Source of the DNA: Bifidobacterium mizhiense
GTDB taxonomy: Bacteria; Actinomycetota; Actinomycetes; Actinomycetales; Bifidobacteriaceae
DNA length: 64,000 bases
NCBI RefSeq assembly: GCF_020884755.1
Contig: NZ_BPWE01000002.1
Span: forward strand, 124,001-188,000
Reading direction: 5' to 3'
In this document: one piece after another, positions 24,498-33,189 of the stretch
Numbering within the stretch: the first letter of the stretch is position 1
How the letters are laid out: each line of letters starts with the position of its first letter
Notes under the pieces: model-generated
Seen by the model: the letters and a program-made list of their open reading frames with translations, nothing else
What the model was told of the DNA's origin: nothing
The model's database searches: none
Position numbers and translations under genes: made by a program

Positions 24498-24842
24498 ATG
24501 GCCACCACGACTATTACTTCGGATAACTTCGAGCAAACCATCAAGGACAACGACCTGGTGCTGATTGACTTCTGGGCCACCTGGTGCGGACCCTGCAAGG
24601 CCTTCGGCCCCATCTTCGAGAAGGCTTCGCAGGCCAACACCGACATCGTCTTCGGCAAGGTGGACATCGACCAGAATCAGGATCTGGCCGCAGCCGCCGA
24701 CATCCAGGCGGTGCCTACGCTGATGATCACCAAGCAGGGGCAGATCATCTTCAAGCAGGCCGGCGCGCTCAGGTCTTCGGACCTGGACGACCTGATCGAC
24801 CAGGCACGCAAGGCCGATGTGTCAACCCCGGCGCGGGTTTGA
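24498..24842 (+). CDS. trxA: Thioredoxin
   Basis: Small cytoplasmic disulfide reductase of 114 residues. The redox-active WCGPCK follows DFWATWCGPCKAFGPIFEK near residue 30, and the cis-proline region VPTLMITKQGQ near 75 is intact. The ATG at 24498 has AAGGAG seven bases upstream. It is divergent from the Nudix operon and ends 150 bases before the G5-domain gene on the same strand. Confidence 0.95.
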   Translation: MATTTITSDNFEQTIKDNDLVLIDFWATWCGPCKAFGPIFEKASQANTDIVFGKVDIDQNQDLAAAADIQAVPTLMITKQGQIIFKQAGALRSSDLDDLIDQARKADVSTPARV

Positions 24843-24941
24843 GTCAGTCGAGTTGGTTCCGGGACCACTTTGCACTAAAGTAATGATGTGTTTGTCCAGT
24901 GACCCTTTCGGCACTGCCGGAAGCGTGCGGTCGATAGGAAC

Positions 24942-24959
24942 TGACCAGTCGACTGATCA
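24942..24959. promoter_or_regulatory. 18-base near-perfect palindrome upstream of the G5-domain gene
   Basis: TGACCAGTCGACTGATCA is symmetric at 16 of 18 positions (perfect core CAGTCGACTG) and lies 32 bases before the ATG at 24992. It is a plausible binding site for a dimeric regulator. No regulator is assigned. Confidence 0.35.
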
Positions 24960-24991
24960 CTGAGGATCTGTCGGTCCAACAGAGGAGAGTA

Positions 24992-25999
24992 ATGGCGAAC
25001 CACCGTAGAGGGCGGATGAGTGCGGTCAAGGCTCTGACCAAGCGTCAGTGGCTGCGATTGGCTGCCGGTGTCACCGTCCTCGGCATGGTTATTGGCGCGG
25101 GCTTCGTCTCGCGCGACTTCTATACATCCACTGAGAGCTCGGCCAAGTCAGGCGTAACTTCCTACTCCGCTACCCAGAATCTGGGTACAGTGTCCCGTGG
25201 GAGCACCAGACAGGCTATCCGCAATGGTGCGGGCGGCGCCAACTCCGATACCTCCTACGTGAATGTGCAGATCAACGGAAAGAACAAGGTGGTGCTGGGC
25301 AACGGCTTCACCAATGTCAAATCGGTCCTGGAGGCCGGAGACATCACCCTGCAGCCGGGCGACCAGATTACCCCCTCACTGACCAGCCGGGTCAGTGAGA
25401 AGACCGTCATCCGCATCGACCGGGCCAACGCCCAGGTCAAGACGGACGAATCGCCCATCCCCTTCAACACCATCGAGGAGAAGACCGACTCCCTGCCGTC
25501 AGGCACCACCAAGGTCAAGACCGAGGGACAGAACGGTGTCATGGAGACCACCAGCCTGGTCACCGCAGCCGGCAACAAGCACCTGACCAGCAACATCTTC
25601 GCATCCTTCGTCAAGACCGTCCCCGTGGACAAGGTGATCCTGGTGGGCACCGGCGGTGGCACCCCTGCACAGTCCGGCTCGACCACCACCACGACCCCTG
25701 TAGGCGAAGCCCAGAGCATCGCCCATGATCTGGTCACCTCCCGAGGCTGGGGCGAAGACCAGTTCACCTGCCTGGTGCAGCTGTGGAACAAGGAGTCCGG
25801 CTGGCGGACCAACGCAGCCAACCCCTCAGGCGCCTATGGTATTCCCCAGGCATTGCCCGGCAGCAAGATGGCCTCGGCCGGCCCCAATTGGCAGACCGAT
25901 GCCCACACCCAGATCGTCTGGGGACTGGGCTACATCCAGGGCCGTTACGGGAATCCCTGTGGCGCGTGGGCCCAATCCCAGTCGTCCAACTGGTACTGA
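24992..25999 (+). CDS. Secreted G5-domain protein with transglycosylase-like C-terminus
   Basis: A 335-residue extracellular wall protein. One membrane helix or signal anchor at about 21-40 is followed by a DUF348/YabE-type ubiquitin-like domain (about 88-145), a G5 domain ending in VDKVILVGT (about 150-220), a Thr-rich linker, and a lysozyme-like domain (240-335) with the likely catalytic Glu in WNKESGW (268) and GAYGIPQALPGSKMASAG. The overall plan resembles resuscitation-promoting factors, but the C-terminus is closer to aggregation-promoting-factor/lytic transglycosylase domains. GAGGAG lies four bases before the ATG. A perfect terminator follows. Confidence 0.88.
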   Translation: MANHRRGRMSAVKALTKRQWLRLAAGVTVLGMVIGAGFVSRDFYTSTESSAKSGVTSYSATQNLGTVSRGSTRQAIRNGAGGANSDTSYVNVQINGKNKVVLGNGFTNVKSVLEAGDITLQPGDQITPSLTSRVSEKTVIRIDRANAQVKTDESPIPFNTIEEKTDSLPSGTTKVKTEGQNGVMETTSLVTAAGNKHLTSNIFASFVKTVPVDKVILVGTGGGTPAQSGSTTTTTPVGEAQSIAHDLVTSRGWGEDQFTCLVQLWNKESGWRTNAANPSGAYGIPQALPGSKMASAGPNWQTDAHTQIVWGLGYIQGRYGNPCGAWAQSQSSNWY

Positions 26000-26025
26000 T
26001 CCCTTTCTCATAAAACTCAATCAAG

Positions 26026-26068
26026 AACTTCCGGCAGGCTGGTTCGGCTTGCCGGAAGTTTCTTTTTG
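26026..26068 (+). terminator. Rho-independent terminator after the G5-domain gene
   Basis: An 11-base perfect stem, AACTTCCGGCA (26026-26036) with TGCCGGAAGTT (26050-26060), is followed by TCTTTTTG on the plus strand. Confidence 0.9.
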
Positions 26069-26146
26069 TATATACCAAAACAACCAGTCCCGATTTCCTG
26101 CCGACTATCCGACCGTCAAGGCAGAAGGAAAGGCATCACCGAGGAC

Positions 26147-26174
26147 TTGGTATTCCAGAGCCATATGATATAAG
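26147..26174 (+). promoter_or_regulatory. Candidate promoter of the RCC1 surface-protein gene
   Basis: TTGGTA (26147-26152) and TATAAG (26169-26174) are 16 bases apart, about 100 bases upstream of the ATG at 26272. The 26,069-26,271 stretch is otherwise an untranslated leader with no hairpin I can defend. Confidence 0.4.
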
Positions 26175-26271
26175 CTGACTTTGATTGAAACGTCATGCAC
26201 GCTGGCCATGGGGATTGAGCTGGGGATGCAGATGCCACGTTGCATGCGCCGTTGCTTTCAAAGGGGACTGT

Positions 26272-29200
26272 ATGCAATCGTCATATAGGAATCGTGCATG
26301 CTGCGTAGCTTCTCTTGCAGCCATTATCGCCTCAGTGTTGATATTGGGAAACCTCTCGGGGATTGACCTGGCGCAGGCGGATGCAACCGCATCCCCGACA
26401 GCATCGCAAAGCACGGAAAATGAAGCTGAGGGGGTGACCCCTACTATACCTAGCTCAACCCAAGCTCCCCCTAATGCTCCAACGCCAACAGTAACTCAAA
26501 AGCTGGATTCCCCTATCCAAACAACACCTTCTCCCGCCTTTCCATCCCCCACTTCACTAGGCTCAGCAAGCCCTGCTCCTTCCACCCGATCGACAAGCCC
26601 CTGCCTAAATAATCAATGTTCGGTCACTTTTGACACGGCACAAGCTGACACAACGACCCCTGACACTCAGACCGTCCCTTCGGAAGGCCAGGCGAAACGT
26701 CCGACCGATCCCACCAGGCACGGGTACCTCTTTGACGGCTGGTTTATTGGCCAGGTAGCCTACGACTTCAACCAGCCCGTCACCAGCAACCTGAAGCTGA
26801 CCGCAAAATGGACAACCGGCGATGGCCATTGGTCCCTGGCACCTGCACATGGAGCTATATCGGGGGGCACCACCGTGACGGTAACTCCTCCGGCAACCCG
26901 GGGCATCAAATTCTCACAGATCACGTCAGGATCCACCCAGTCACTGGCCCTAGGCTCGGACGGCAACATCTATTCCTGGGGCAAAAACGCTTATGGTCAA
27001 CAGGGCGACGGCACAAACATCGATCACCAAGCCCCAATAAAAGTAGCCAAACCAGCCAATGTACCAGCAGGATTCATTTTCACGAAGGTAGACGCTGGTG
27101 ATCATTCAGCCCTTGCCATGGGTTCGGATGGCAACCTCTACACTTGGGGATTCAACGCTTCTGGACAGCTGGGCGATGGAACTACCGAAAACCGCAGCAG
27201 ACCTGCTCCGGTGAAAAAGCCGGATGGGGCCGCGCCTGGATTTACCTGGAAGCAGGCAAACACCAGGTGGGACCACACTGTGGCCTTGGGATCAGACGGC
27301 AATCTCTATGCATGGGGACTGAACTCATATGGACAACTCGGCAATACCAGCGTTCCGAGAGGCCCTAACAATCCAGCTGCATATAGCACTAAACCCGTCC
27401 CCGTCAGTAAGCCGGCGGGAATCACCCTTACCCGGGCGACCACGGGACGATACAGCTGCTTGGCCATGGGATCCGACGGAAAACTGTATGCCTGGGGATG
27501 GAACAGTTATGGGCGCCTGGGAGACGGCACCACAACAGATCGTTTGACGCCAACCCAAGTCCTTCAGCCCAATGGGGTCACGTTCTCGCAATTCAGCGTA
27601 GGAGCCGACTACAGTTTCGCCATCACTACGAATGGGGATCTTTACGGTTGGGGATGGAATGACAGCGGGCGCCTGGGAGACGGCACCACAACAGACAGGC
27701 ATGTACCTACGCTCATACCGCGCCCCGATGGGACACCTGCAGGATTCACCTGGAAGCAGGTCATGGGCAGGGACTACCACAGCATGGGCATCGGTTCAGA
27801 TGGCAATCTTTATATTTGGGGCGTCAACCGGTACGGCGAGCTGGGCTTTCCGGACGTACCCACCGGTGAGACCAGCACCGTCATCAGACCGCGGCCTGTG
27901 CAAAAACCGAAACCCTCAGTGGCCGGACAGGAAACCAGCTGGGTTCAGCTCTACGCTGGATGGGAGCAATCCTTAGCCCTAGGGTCAGACGGAAACCTGT
28001 ATACCTGGGGGTGGAACTGCGGGGGCCAACTAGGTGATCCGACCATTCCCACAGGTTACGACAACAGCAAAGCCAAGAGGCTGACACCAGGTCTGGCGGC
28101 CTTCCCGCTTACACCGGATCTTACTGCGGTCAAATTCGACCAAACACTGGGCAGCAATCTCAAAAAAGCAGGTACAAACTGGCAGGTGGTGACACCAGCT
28201 CATAGGAAGGGTCGAGTGGATACGGCCATCACCTGGAATCTCTATGGTCCGCAACCCGATGACATCCTGGATTACACCTATGACCCGCCCACCTATGTCA
28301 TTACTTTCGATAAGGCCGACGGCAGCCAGCCCAGCAGTCAGTCAGTCATCGAAGACCAGACGGCTTCCAGACCGGATCAAGACCCGATCCGACCTGGCTT
28401 CCTATTTGATGGCTGGTTCAACGGCGATGCGGCCTACGACTTTTCTTCCCCCGTCAAGGGTCCCATGAAACTGACAGCCCACTGGACGGCAGGCACCGGG
28501 CAATGGACCACCTCTCCCAAGCAGGGTCCTGACAGCGGTCAGACCAAGGTGACCCTGGTACCACCTGCAGTGCGGGGCATCAGGTTCAGCCAGGTCAGCG
28601 CCGGCGATGATCATTCATTGGCTCTCGGATCGGATGGAAACGTCTATTCCTGGGGTGCCAATAAATACGGACAGCTTGGCGATGGGACCACAACGGACCG
28701 CTTAACCCCGGTTCAGATTCCCAAGCCGACAGGCGTGAACCGATTCACACAGGTCAGTGCAGGAAAAGCCTTCTCATTGGCCTTGGATGACCAGGGCCAC
28801 GTCTGGGCATGGGGTCTTAACAGCTCCGGACAGCTGGGCAACAATACTGTTGCTACCAATGGCTCATCTGCATACAGCTCCAGCCCGATTCACGTGCAAG
28901 CCCCAAGCGGGATGACGGCGACAAACTTCACTCTCACTGGCATCAGTGCAGGAATCACTCATGTCCTCGCAGTAGACGGGCAGGGCAGAGCCTGGAGCTG
29001 GGGGTCCAATGAGTTCGGCAAACTGGGTGTCTCCCCTGACACTGTGGCGATGACAGGGATCACCACCAGACCCGTCCAGGTCACAACCCCGCAAGGCGAA
29101 ACGACGGGATTCCGCTATGCACAGGTCAGTGCGGGAGGCTCACATTCTCTGGCAACTGACACCCAGGGCCGTGCCTGGGGCTGGGGATCAAACCAGAACG

Positions 29201-30114
29201 GTGACCTGGGCAATACGAGCGATGTGGCGCTTAATGGCTACACCTTCACACCTGTCCAGGCCAAGCCGGGCACCAACCCGACAGGCGGCTTCAAGCCTGT
29301 TCAGATCATTGCCGGCAACGGCCGCTCCTCCGCCCTTGATGATCTGGGACGTCTATGGACCTGGGGCGGGAACAGCAATGGAGAGCTCGGCCTGGGCGAC
29401 ACCACCACAAGGACTGCCCCATCTCTGGTAGCCATGCCTGCAAACGTCAACACGTTCACGCAGTTGACAGGCAGCAGAGTTAGCGGCAATTCGCTGGCTC
29501 TGGACCAGAATGGAAACATCTGGGGCTGGGGTCAAAACTCAACAGGTATGCTGGGCACTGGAAGCACGGGCAGCCTGAACAAGCCTACAAAGATGGGCAA
29601 TCCATCAGGCATTGACCACTTCGTCAAGGTCAGCGCCGGCACTGGCCACACCCTGGCCATCGCCTCCAACGGCAGCACATTGGGGTGGGGAAACAACAGC
29701 CAAGGAAGGCTGGGAAACAACGCGACACAAACAACTTATTCTCCTGTCAACGTGCTCTTCCCCTTCAGACTCGGCACCCCGTCCGCAGTACAATTCGGAG
29801 GCACCTCAGGAACCAGCCTAAGCTCCACGGGGCAGAAGGACGGCGCCTGGACTGTGCTTACGCCGAACCACCAGGCCGGCGACACGACTGTCAGCATCGC
29901 TTGGACACTCAATGGGGCTCCACAACCCAACGATGAGACCAATGCCTTCCGTTTCATCCACTATGGCATCCTCCCCCTGACCGGAGAGGCAGGCATCCTA
30001 GTGACCATCCTAACCGGCTTGCTGGCCGCAGTCGCTGGCCTGGCCGCCAACCGGCAACGCCTTGAAGCACAAAGCACACAAGGCAGAAAAGCAGCCGCTC
30101 GGCACAAGCACTGA
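26272..30114 (+). CDS. LPXTG cell-wall-anchored protein with two seven-repeat RCC1 propellers
   Basis: A 1280-residue surface protein from the ATG at 26272 (AAGGGG upstream). Signal peptide 1-37; Ser/Thr/Pro stalk to about 110; InlB B-repeat-like domain 116-183; RCC1 repeats 211-611; a second B-repeat-like domain 674-739; RCC1 repeats 770-1166; LPLTG at 1234-1238, membrane helix and basic tail. Each RCC1 block has seven units of the form SLALGSDGNxYxWG, enough for one seven-bladed propeller. Segments flanking each block look like the two halves of an IPT/TIG domain: GGTTVTVTPP before, and AVKFD with VVTPAHRKGRVDTAITW after. It should be attached by a housekeeping sortase and bind a surface or host/plant ligand (inference). 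Its A/T content is higher than its neighbours', especially near the 5' end. Confidence 0.88.
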   Translation: MQSSYRNRACCVASLAAIIASVLILGNLSGIDLAQADATASPTASQSTENEAEGVTPTIPSSTQAPPNAPTPTVTQKLDSPIQTTPSPAFPSPTSLGSASPAPSTRSTSPCLNNQCSVTFDTAQADTTTPDTQTVPSEGQAKRPTDPTRHGYLFDGWFIGQVAYDFNQPVTSNLKLTAKWTTGDGHWSLAPAHGAISGGTTVTVTPPATRGIKFSQITSGSTQSLALGSDGNIYSWGKNAYGQQGDGTNIDHQAPIKVAKPANVPAGFIFTKVDAGDHSALAMGSDGNLYTWGFNASGQLGDGTTENRSRPAPVKKPDGAAPGFTWKQANTRWDHTVALGSDGNLYAWGLNSYGQLGNTSVPRGPNNPAAYSTKPVPVSKPAGITLTRATTGRYSCLAMGSDGKLYAWGWNSYGRLGDGTTTDRLTPTQVLQPNGVTFSQFSVGADYSFAITTNGDLYGWGWNDSGRLGDGTTTDRHVPTLIPRPDGTPAGFTWKQVMGRDYHSMGIGSDGNLYIWGVNRYGELGFPDVPTGETSTVIRPRPVQKPKPSVAGQETSWVQLYAGWEQSLALGSDGNLYTWGWNCGGQLGDPTIPTGYDNSKAKRLTPGLAAFPLTPDLTAVKFDQTLGSNLKKAGTNWQVVTPAHRKGRVDTAITWNLYGPQPDDILDYTYDPPTYVITFDKADGSQPSSQSVIEDQTASRPDQDPIRPGFLFDGWFNGDAAYDFSSPVKGPMKLTAHWTAGTGQWTTSPKQGPDSGQTKVTLVPPAVRGIRFSQVSAGDDHSLALGSDGNVYSWGANKYGQLGDGTTTDRLTPVQIPKPTGVNRFTQVSAGKAFSLALDDQGHVWAWGLNSSGQLGNNTVATNGSSAYSSSPIHVQAPSGMTATNFTLTGISAGITHVLAVDGQGRAWSWGSNEFGKLGVSPDTVAMTGITTRPVQVTTPQGETTGFRYAQVSAGGSHSLATDTQGRAWGWGSNQNGDLGNTSDVALNGYTFTPVQAKPGTNPTGGFKPVQIIAGNGRSSALDDLGRLWTWGGNSNGELGLGDTTTRTAPSLVAMPANVNTFTQLTGSRVSGNSLALDQNGNIWGWGQNSTGMLGTGSTGSLNKPTKMGNPSGIDHFVKVSAGTGHTLAIASNGSTLGWGNNSQGRLGNNATQTTYSPVNVLFPFRLGTPSAVQFGGTSGTSLSSTGQKDGAWTVLTPNHQAGDTTVSIAWTLNGAPQPNDETNAFRFIHYGILPLTGEAGILVTILTGLLAAVAGLAANRQRLEAQSTQGRKAAARHKH

Positions 30115-30127
30115 CAGGCATAAACGA

Positions 30128-30163
30128 GCAGGGCCCCGCCACTAAAAGATGTCGGGGCCCTGC
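30128..30163. terminator. Bidirectional terminator between convergent genes
   Basis: An 11-base perfect inverted repeat, GCAGGGCCCCG (30128-30138) and CGGGGCCCTGC (30153-30163), with a 14-base loop, sits between the convergent RCC1 and NCS2 genes. The plus-strand side lacks a strong T tract; the minus side continues CGTTTAT. Confidence 0.7.
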
Positions 30164-30307
30164 TGCGGTCTCTGTGCCTGATTCGCTCTATATATGCACC
30201 CTCAAACAGTCAGGTCAACCTGACAACAGCATGACGACGAACCGCACTGCTGAGCAACAGCTCTGAAGAATGATGCTTGTGGATGGCTCGTAATTCTAAA
30301 ACCTGGC

Positions 30308-31708
30308 TTAGAGTACAGCCTGGAGCACGAAGTCCAGGATGAAGAGGGCAGAGACCGCCCAGATGATGGGGTGGACCTCCTTGCCCTTGCGCTTGCAGAC
30401 CATGGTCAGGCAGTAGGTGATGAAGCCGGCGGCCACACCATAGGAGATGGAGTAGGCAAAGCCCATGAAGATGGCCGTGAAGAAGGCCGGAATGGCCTCA
30501 GACAGCTCGCCCCACTCAATCTCGGCGAAGGAACTCATCATCATGCAGCCCACAATGACCAGGACGGGCGCAGTGGCCGCCGAAGGCACGGCCGAGATCA
30601 AGGGAGCGAAGACGGCGCTGAGCGCGAAGCAGGCGGCGATGACCACCGAGGTCAGGCCGGTTCGGCCACCAGCTGCGATGCCCGCTGCGGACTCCACATA
30701 GGTGGTGGTGTTGGAGGTGCCGAAGAGGGCGCCGATGGAGGTCGCCGTGGCATCGGCGAACAGAGCCTTATCCATCTTGGAGCTGAAGCCTCGGCCGTTT
30801 TCCAGAGCCTGCTCGTCCTCGGCTGAGAAGATGCCTGAGCGCCGGCCGGTGCCCACAAAGGTGCCGATGGTGTCGAAAGTGTCCGACAGGGAGAAGGCGA
30901 AGATAGTCACCAGAACCACTGGCAGCTTGGCCGGGTCGGAGAAGAGCGCAGGGAATCCATCCTGACTGAAAATGGCCAGGAAGGTCTGCGGCAACTGTGA
31001 CCAGGCCTGACCCAGATCGACCGACTTGGCCATGCTGGTGACCCCCATGGGAATGCCCAGGAGCGTGACCACGATGATGGCGATGACAAAGGCGCCCTTG
31101 TTGATGAAGGCCAGGTGACCCTTGAACTTGAAGATCAGCAGGAAGACGGTCAGCAGCAAGCCGATGACGAAGAGAATGACCCCAGGGGTGTTGAAGGTGG
31201 TCAGCCCAGGGTTGGCGCCGGCCGCCGAGGTCTTGTCAGGGGTGAACTTGATGATGCCCACATTGAGCAGACCCACATAGGCGATGAAGACGCCAATGCC
31301 GCCACCGATGGCGTGCTGAAGCAGAGGCGGAATGGCCTGGATGATCATCTTGCGGAGCTTGGTTGCCGTGACCAGGATGTTGATCAGGCCACACAGGAAG
31401 ACCATGCACATGGTCTGTTGCCAGGTGAAGCCCAGCCCCTTGACCACGGTGAAGGTGAAGAAGGCATCCAATCCGACTCCTGGCGCCACGCCGTAGGGCA
31501 CGTTGGCCACCAGCCCCATGATCAGGGTGCCGATGATGGCAGCGATCAAGGTGGCGAGAAAGACGGCGCCCCAAGGCATGCCCGCTGTAGAAAGCACCGA
31601 GGGATTCACCACGATGATGTAGGCCATAGCGAAGAAGGTGGTGATGCCCGCTACCACTTCTGTAGAGACTGTGGTATTATTATCCGAAAGCCGAAATAGC
31701 TTATGCAT
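30308..31708 (-). CDS. NCS2-family purine (hypoxanthine/guanine-type) permease
   Basis: Integral membrane importer of 466 residues with about 12-14 hydrophobic segments, in the AzgA/PbuG-like branch of the nucleobase:cation symporter-2 family. Motifs seen include EVVAGITTFFAMAYIIVVNPSVLS at 17-40, GVAPGVGLDAFFTFTVV near 72, and SDTFDTIGTFVGTGRRSG near 285. The last is typical of the AzgA group, which transports adenine, guanine or hypoxanthine. AAGGA lies seven bases before the ATG at 31708. The 206-base upstream region is shared with the divergent small gene; I looked for a purine riboswitch there and did not see one. Confidence 0.9.
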   Translation of the reverse strand: MHKLFRLSDNNTTVSTEVVAGITTFFAMAYIIVVNPSVLSTAGMPWGAVFLATLIAAIIGTLIMGLVANVPYGVAPGVGLDAFFTFTVVKGLGFTWQQTMCMVFLCGLINILVTATKLRKMIIQAIPPLLQHAIGGGIGVFIAYVGLLNVGIIKFTPDKTSAAGANPGLTTFNTPGVILFVIGLLLTVFLLIFKFKGHLAFINKGAFVIAIIVVTLLGIPMGVTSMAKSVDLGQAWSQLPQTFLAIFSQDGFPALFSDPAKLPVVLVTIFAFSLSDTFDTIGTFVGTGRRSGIFSAEDEQALENGRGFSSKMDKALFADATATSIGALFGTSNTTTYVESAAGIAAGGRTGLTSVVIAACFALSAVFAPLISAVPSAATAPVLVIVGCMMMSSFAEIEWGELSEAIPAFFTAIFMGFAYSISYGVAAGFITYCLTMVCKRKGKEVHPIIWAVSALFILDFVLQAVL

Positions 31709-31832
31709 ATTCGATTCCTTATTGTCTTATTTGGCGATGAGACAAGGAAAGAATATCACGAGCTCTCGGCTTTTTCTGTTACAAGTCCCCCCTATTGAGT
31801 TCCAATACCGCCGCAGAACTGTCCGCTCACCT

Positions 31833-31838
31833 ATAATC
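31833..31838 (+). promoter_or_regulatory. Consensus -10 box upstream of the 71-residue gene
   Basis: TATAAT on the plus strand lies 77 bases before the ATG at 31915. A matching -35 is not seen. Confidence 0.35.
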
Positions 31839-31914
31839 GGCATACCGGCAGGGCCCTGAAGCCTTCCTTACCTGGGGATGAGTTGAAGGGCACTGCGCTT
31901 TCTAGGAGGGGCAT

Positions 31915-32130
31915 ATGGCCAGGAACAATCACTGGGACCAGGACGATCAGAAGCAGTATCAGCACGTGCATGACAGCGAAGTCGATCGTGGACAGGATGA
32001 ACGCACTGCCGAGCGGATTGCAGCCGCCACAGTCAACAAACAACGCACCCGCGAGGGCCGCACCCTGCGCCAGGAGCAGGAGCGTCACGACCAGGGCAAA
32101 GACGACAAGAAAGACGACAAGAAAGACTGA
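31915..32130 (+). CDS. Small charged protein of the actinobacterial 'plasmid stabilisation' type
   Basis: A 71-residue, very hydrophilic protein rich in Gln, Asp, Lys and Arg. The core QKQYQHVHDSEVDRGQ with AERIAAATVNKQRTREG matches the short proteins of Actinobacteria often labelled 'plasmid stabilisation protein', whose typical core is ERQYEHIKEG...AEEIAARTVNKERAR. I know of no demonstrated function, and the label is probably historical. The tail is (KDD)n-like. AGGAGG lies five bases before the ATG. It ends five bases before the convergent AEC gene. I see no partner toxin or antitoxin. Confidence 0.75.
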   Translation: MARNNHWDQDDQKQYQHVHDSEVDRGQDERTAERIAAATVNKQRTREGRTLRQEQERHDQGKDDKKDDKKD

Positions 32131-32134
32131 ATCC

Positions 32135-33121
32135 TCAGAGGGCGCCCATCAGCAAGTGCGCCAAAACCATGAGGACCGCACCGATTACCGCAGTCAGCGC
32201 CAGGGTGAATCCCGCCAGACGGGCGTTGCCAAGAACCTTGTCAGTGAACATGGTAGCGAAAACCGCCGTGGGAGCCAGACAACACAAGGCCACAGCCTGA
32301 CGGATCAAGGGTTCGAAGGGTAGCAAATACCATGCGGCCGTCGCGAACAGGATGCCGAAGGGCAGTCGCCAGGCCAGAATCTGCAGTACGGACTTAATAT
32401 CATCCCGTCCTCCTGGCAAGTCCATGAGCATGCCCACCATAAGCATGGAGCAGAAGGCGTTGGCCGCCGAGAATGGCCGGGTGATCTGAGCCGACCAGTC
32501 CGGCAGCGAGATTCCGGCCAGCGTGAAGCCCACCATGACCATATAGGTGTCGAAAGAGGGCGAGCTCAGGAAGCCCTTGGCTATGGAGACGGCTGCGGCC
32601 TTGCGATGGAGTTTGCGCGCATCAGGGTCATCCAGCTTGACCGGTTCCCCCGCATCGGGATCCAGGGACTGGCCGGGTCGAATATGCAGAAGCCCCTGGG
32701 TCATGACGTTGGTCCCCGCAGAGACCATGATCGAGTTGCCGATGTCGAACATGGCGGCGGGAACCAGAGCCGCTGTGCCGAGCAGCGACTGAAGCATGGG
32801 GAAACAGAAGCACCCGATGTTGAAACCCGATCCGTTGAGCATAAGAAAAGCCCGCTGAGCCGTAGGCCGATGCCTGCTGGTCAGGAAAATGGCCAGGGGC
32901 GGAATCAGCGAGGCCACGAAGGCAAAGGCCGAGACCAGAAGCAGGCTGGGATCGTGAGGATTGGTGGCGAAGGAGTAGATGATGGCCCCGGGCAGGACCA
33001 GGTCGAACACCACGGTCTGCAGCACCCGATAGTCCAGCGGACGAAAGAGTCCAAAACGCTTGAACAGGTAGCCCACCAGGATGATGCCCAAGAGGGTGGC
33101 CGGTTCCAGCAGTACTCCCAT
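32135..33121 (-). CDS. AEC (auxin efflux carrier) family transporter
   Basis: A 328-residue membrane protein with about ten hydrophobic helices arranged as two five-helix halves, as in the AEC/MleP carrier family, which moves organic acids such as malate in bacteria. The N-terminal PATLLGIILVGYLFKRFGLF and C-terminal CLAPTAVFATMFTDKVLGNARLAGFTLALT fit. A cytoplasmic loop of about 40 residues lies in the middle. AAGGAG is seven bases before the ATG. It follows pstB by 68 bases and might be partly co-transcribed, although no functional link is evident. Substrate unknown. Confidence 0.85.
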   Translation of the reverse strand: MGVLLEPATLLGIILVGYLFKRFGLFRPLDYRVLQTVVFDLVLPGAIIYSFATNPHDPSLLLVSAFAFVASLIPPLAIFLTSRHRPTAQRAFLMLNGSGFNIGCFCFPMLQSLLGTAALVPAAMFDIGNSIMVSAGTNVMTQGLLHIRPGQSLDPDAGEPVKLDDPDARKLHRKAAAVSIAKGFLSSPSFDTYMVMVGFTLAGISLPDWSAQITRPFSAANAFCSMLMVGMLMDLPGGRDDIKSVLQILAWRLPFGILFATAAWYLLPFEPLIRQAVALCCLAPTAVFATMFTDKVLGNARLAGFTLALTAVIGAVLMVLAHLLMGAL

Positions 33122-33189
33122 GCCCTCGCTCCTTCCGTGGATGCCGGAACCATGATACCTGACGGGCGGGGGCGCAGACCGGTTCTGTC

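Noticed and set aside
31709-31914. Possible purine riboswitch before the NCS2 permease
   Set aside because: The conserved purine aptamer core (TATA...loop-loop kissing bases) is not recognisable, and no terminator/antiterminator pair is seen.
31915-32130. Toxin-antitoxin module
   Set aside because: The 71-residue protein has no adjacent small partner gene on the same strand and its family label does not rest on shown function.
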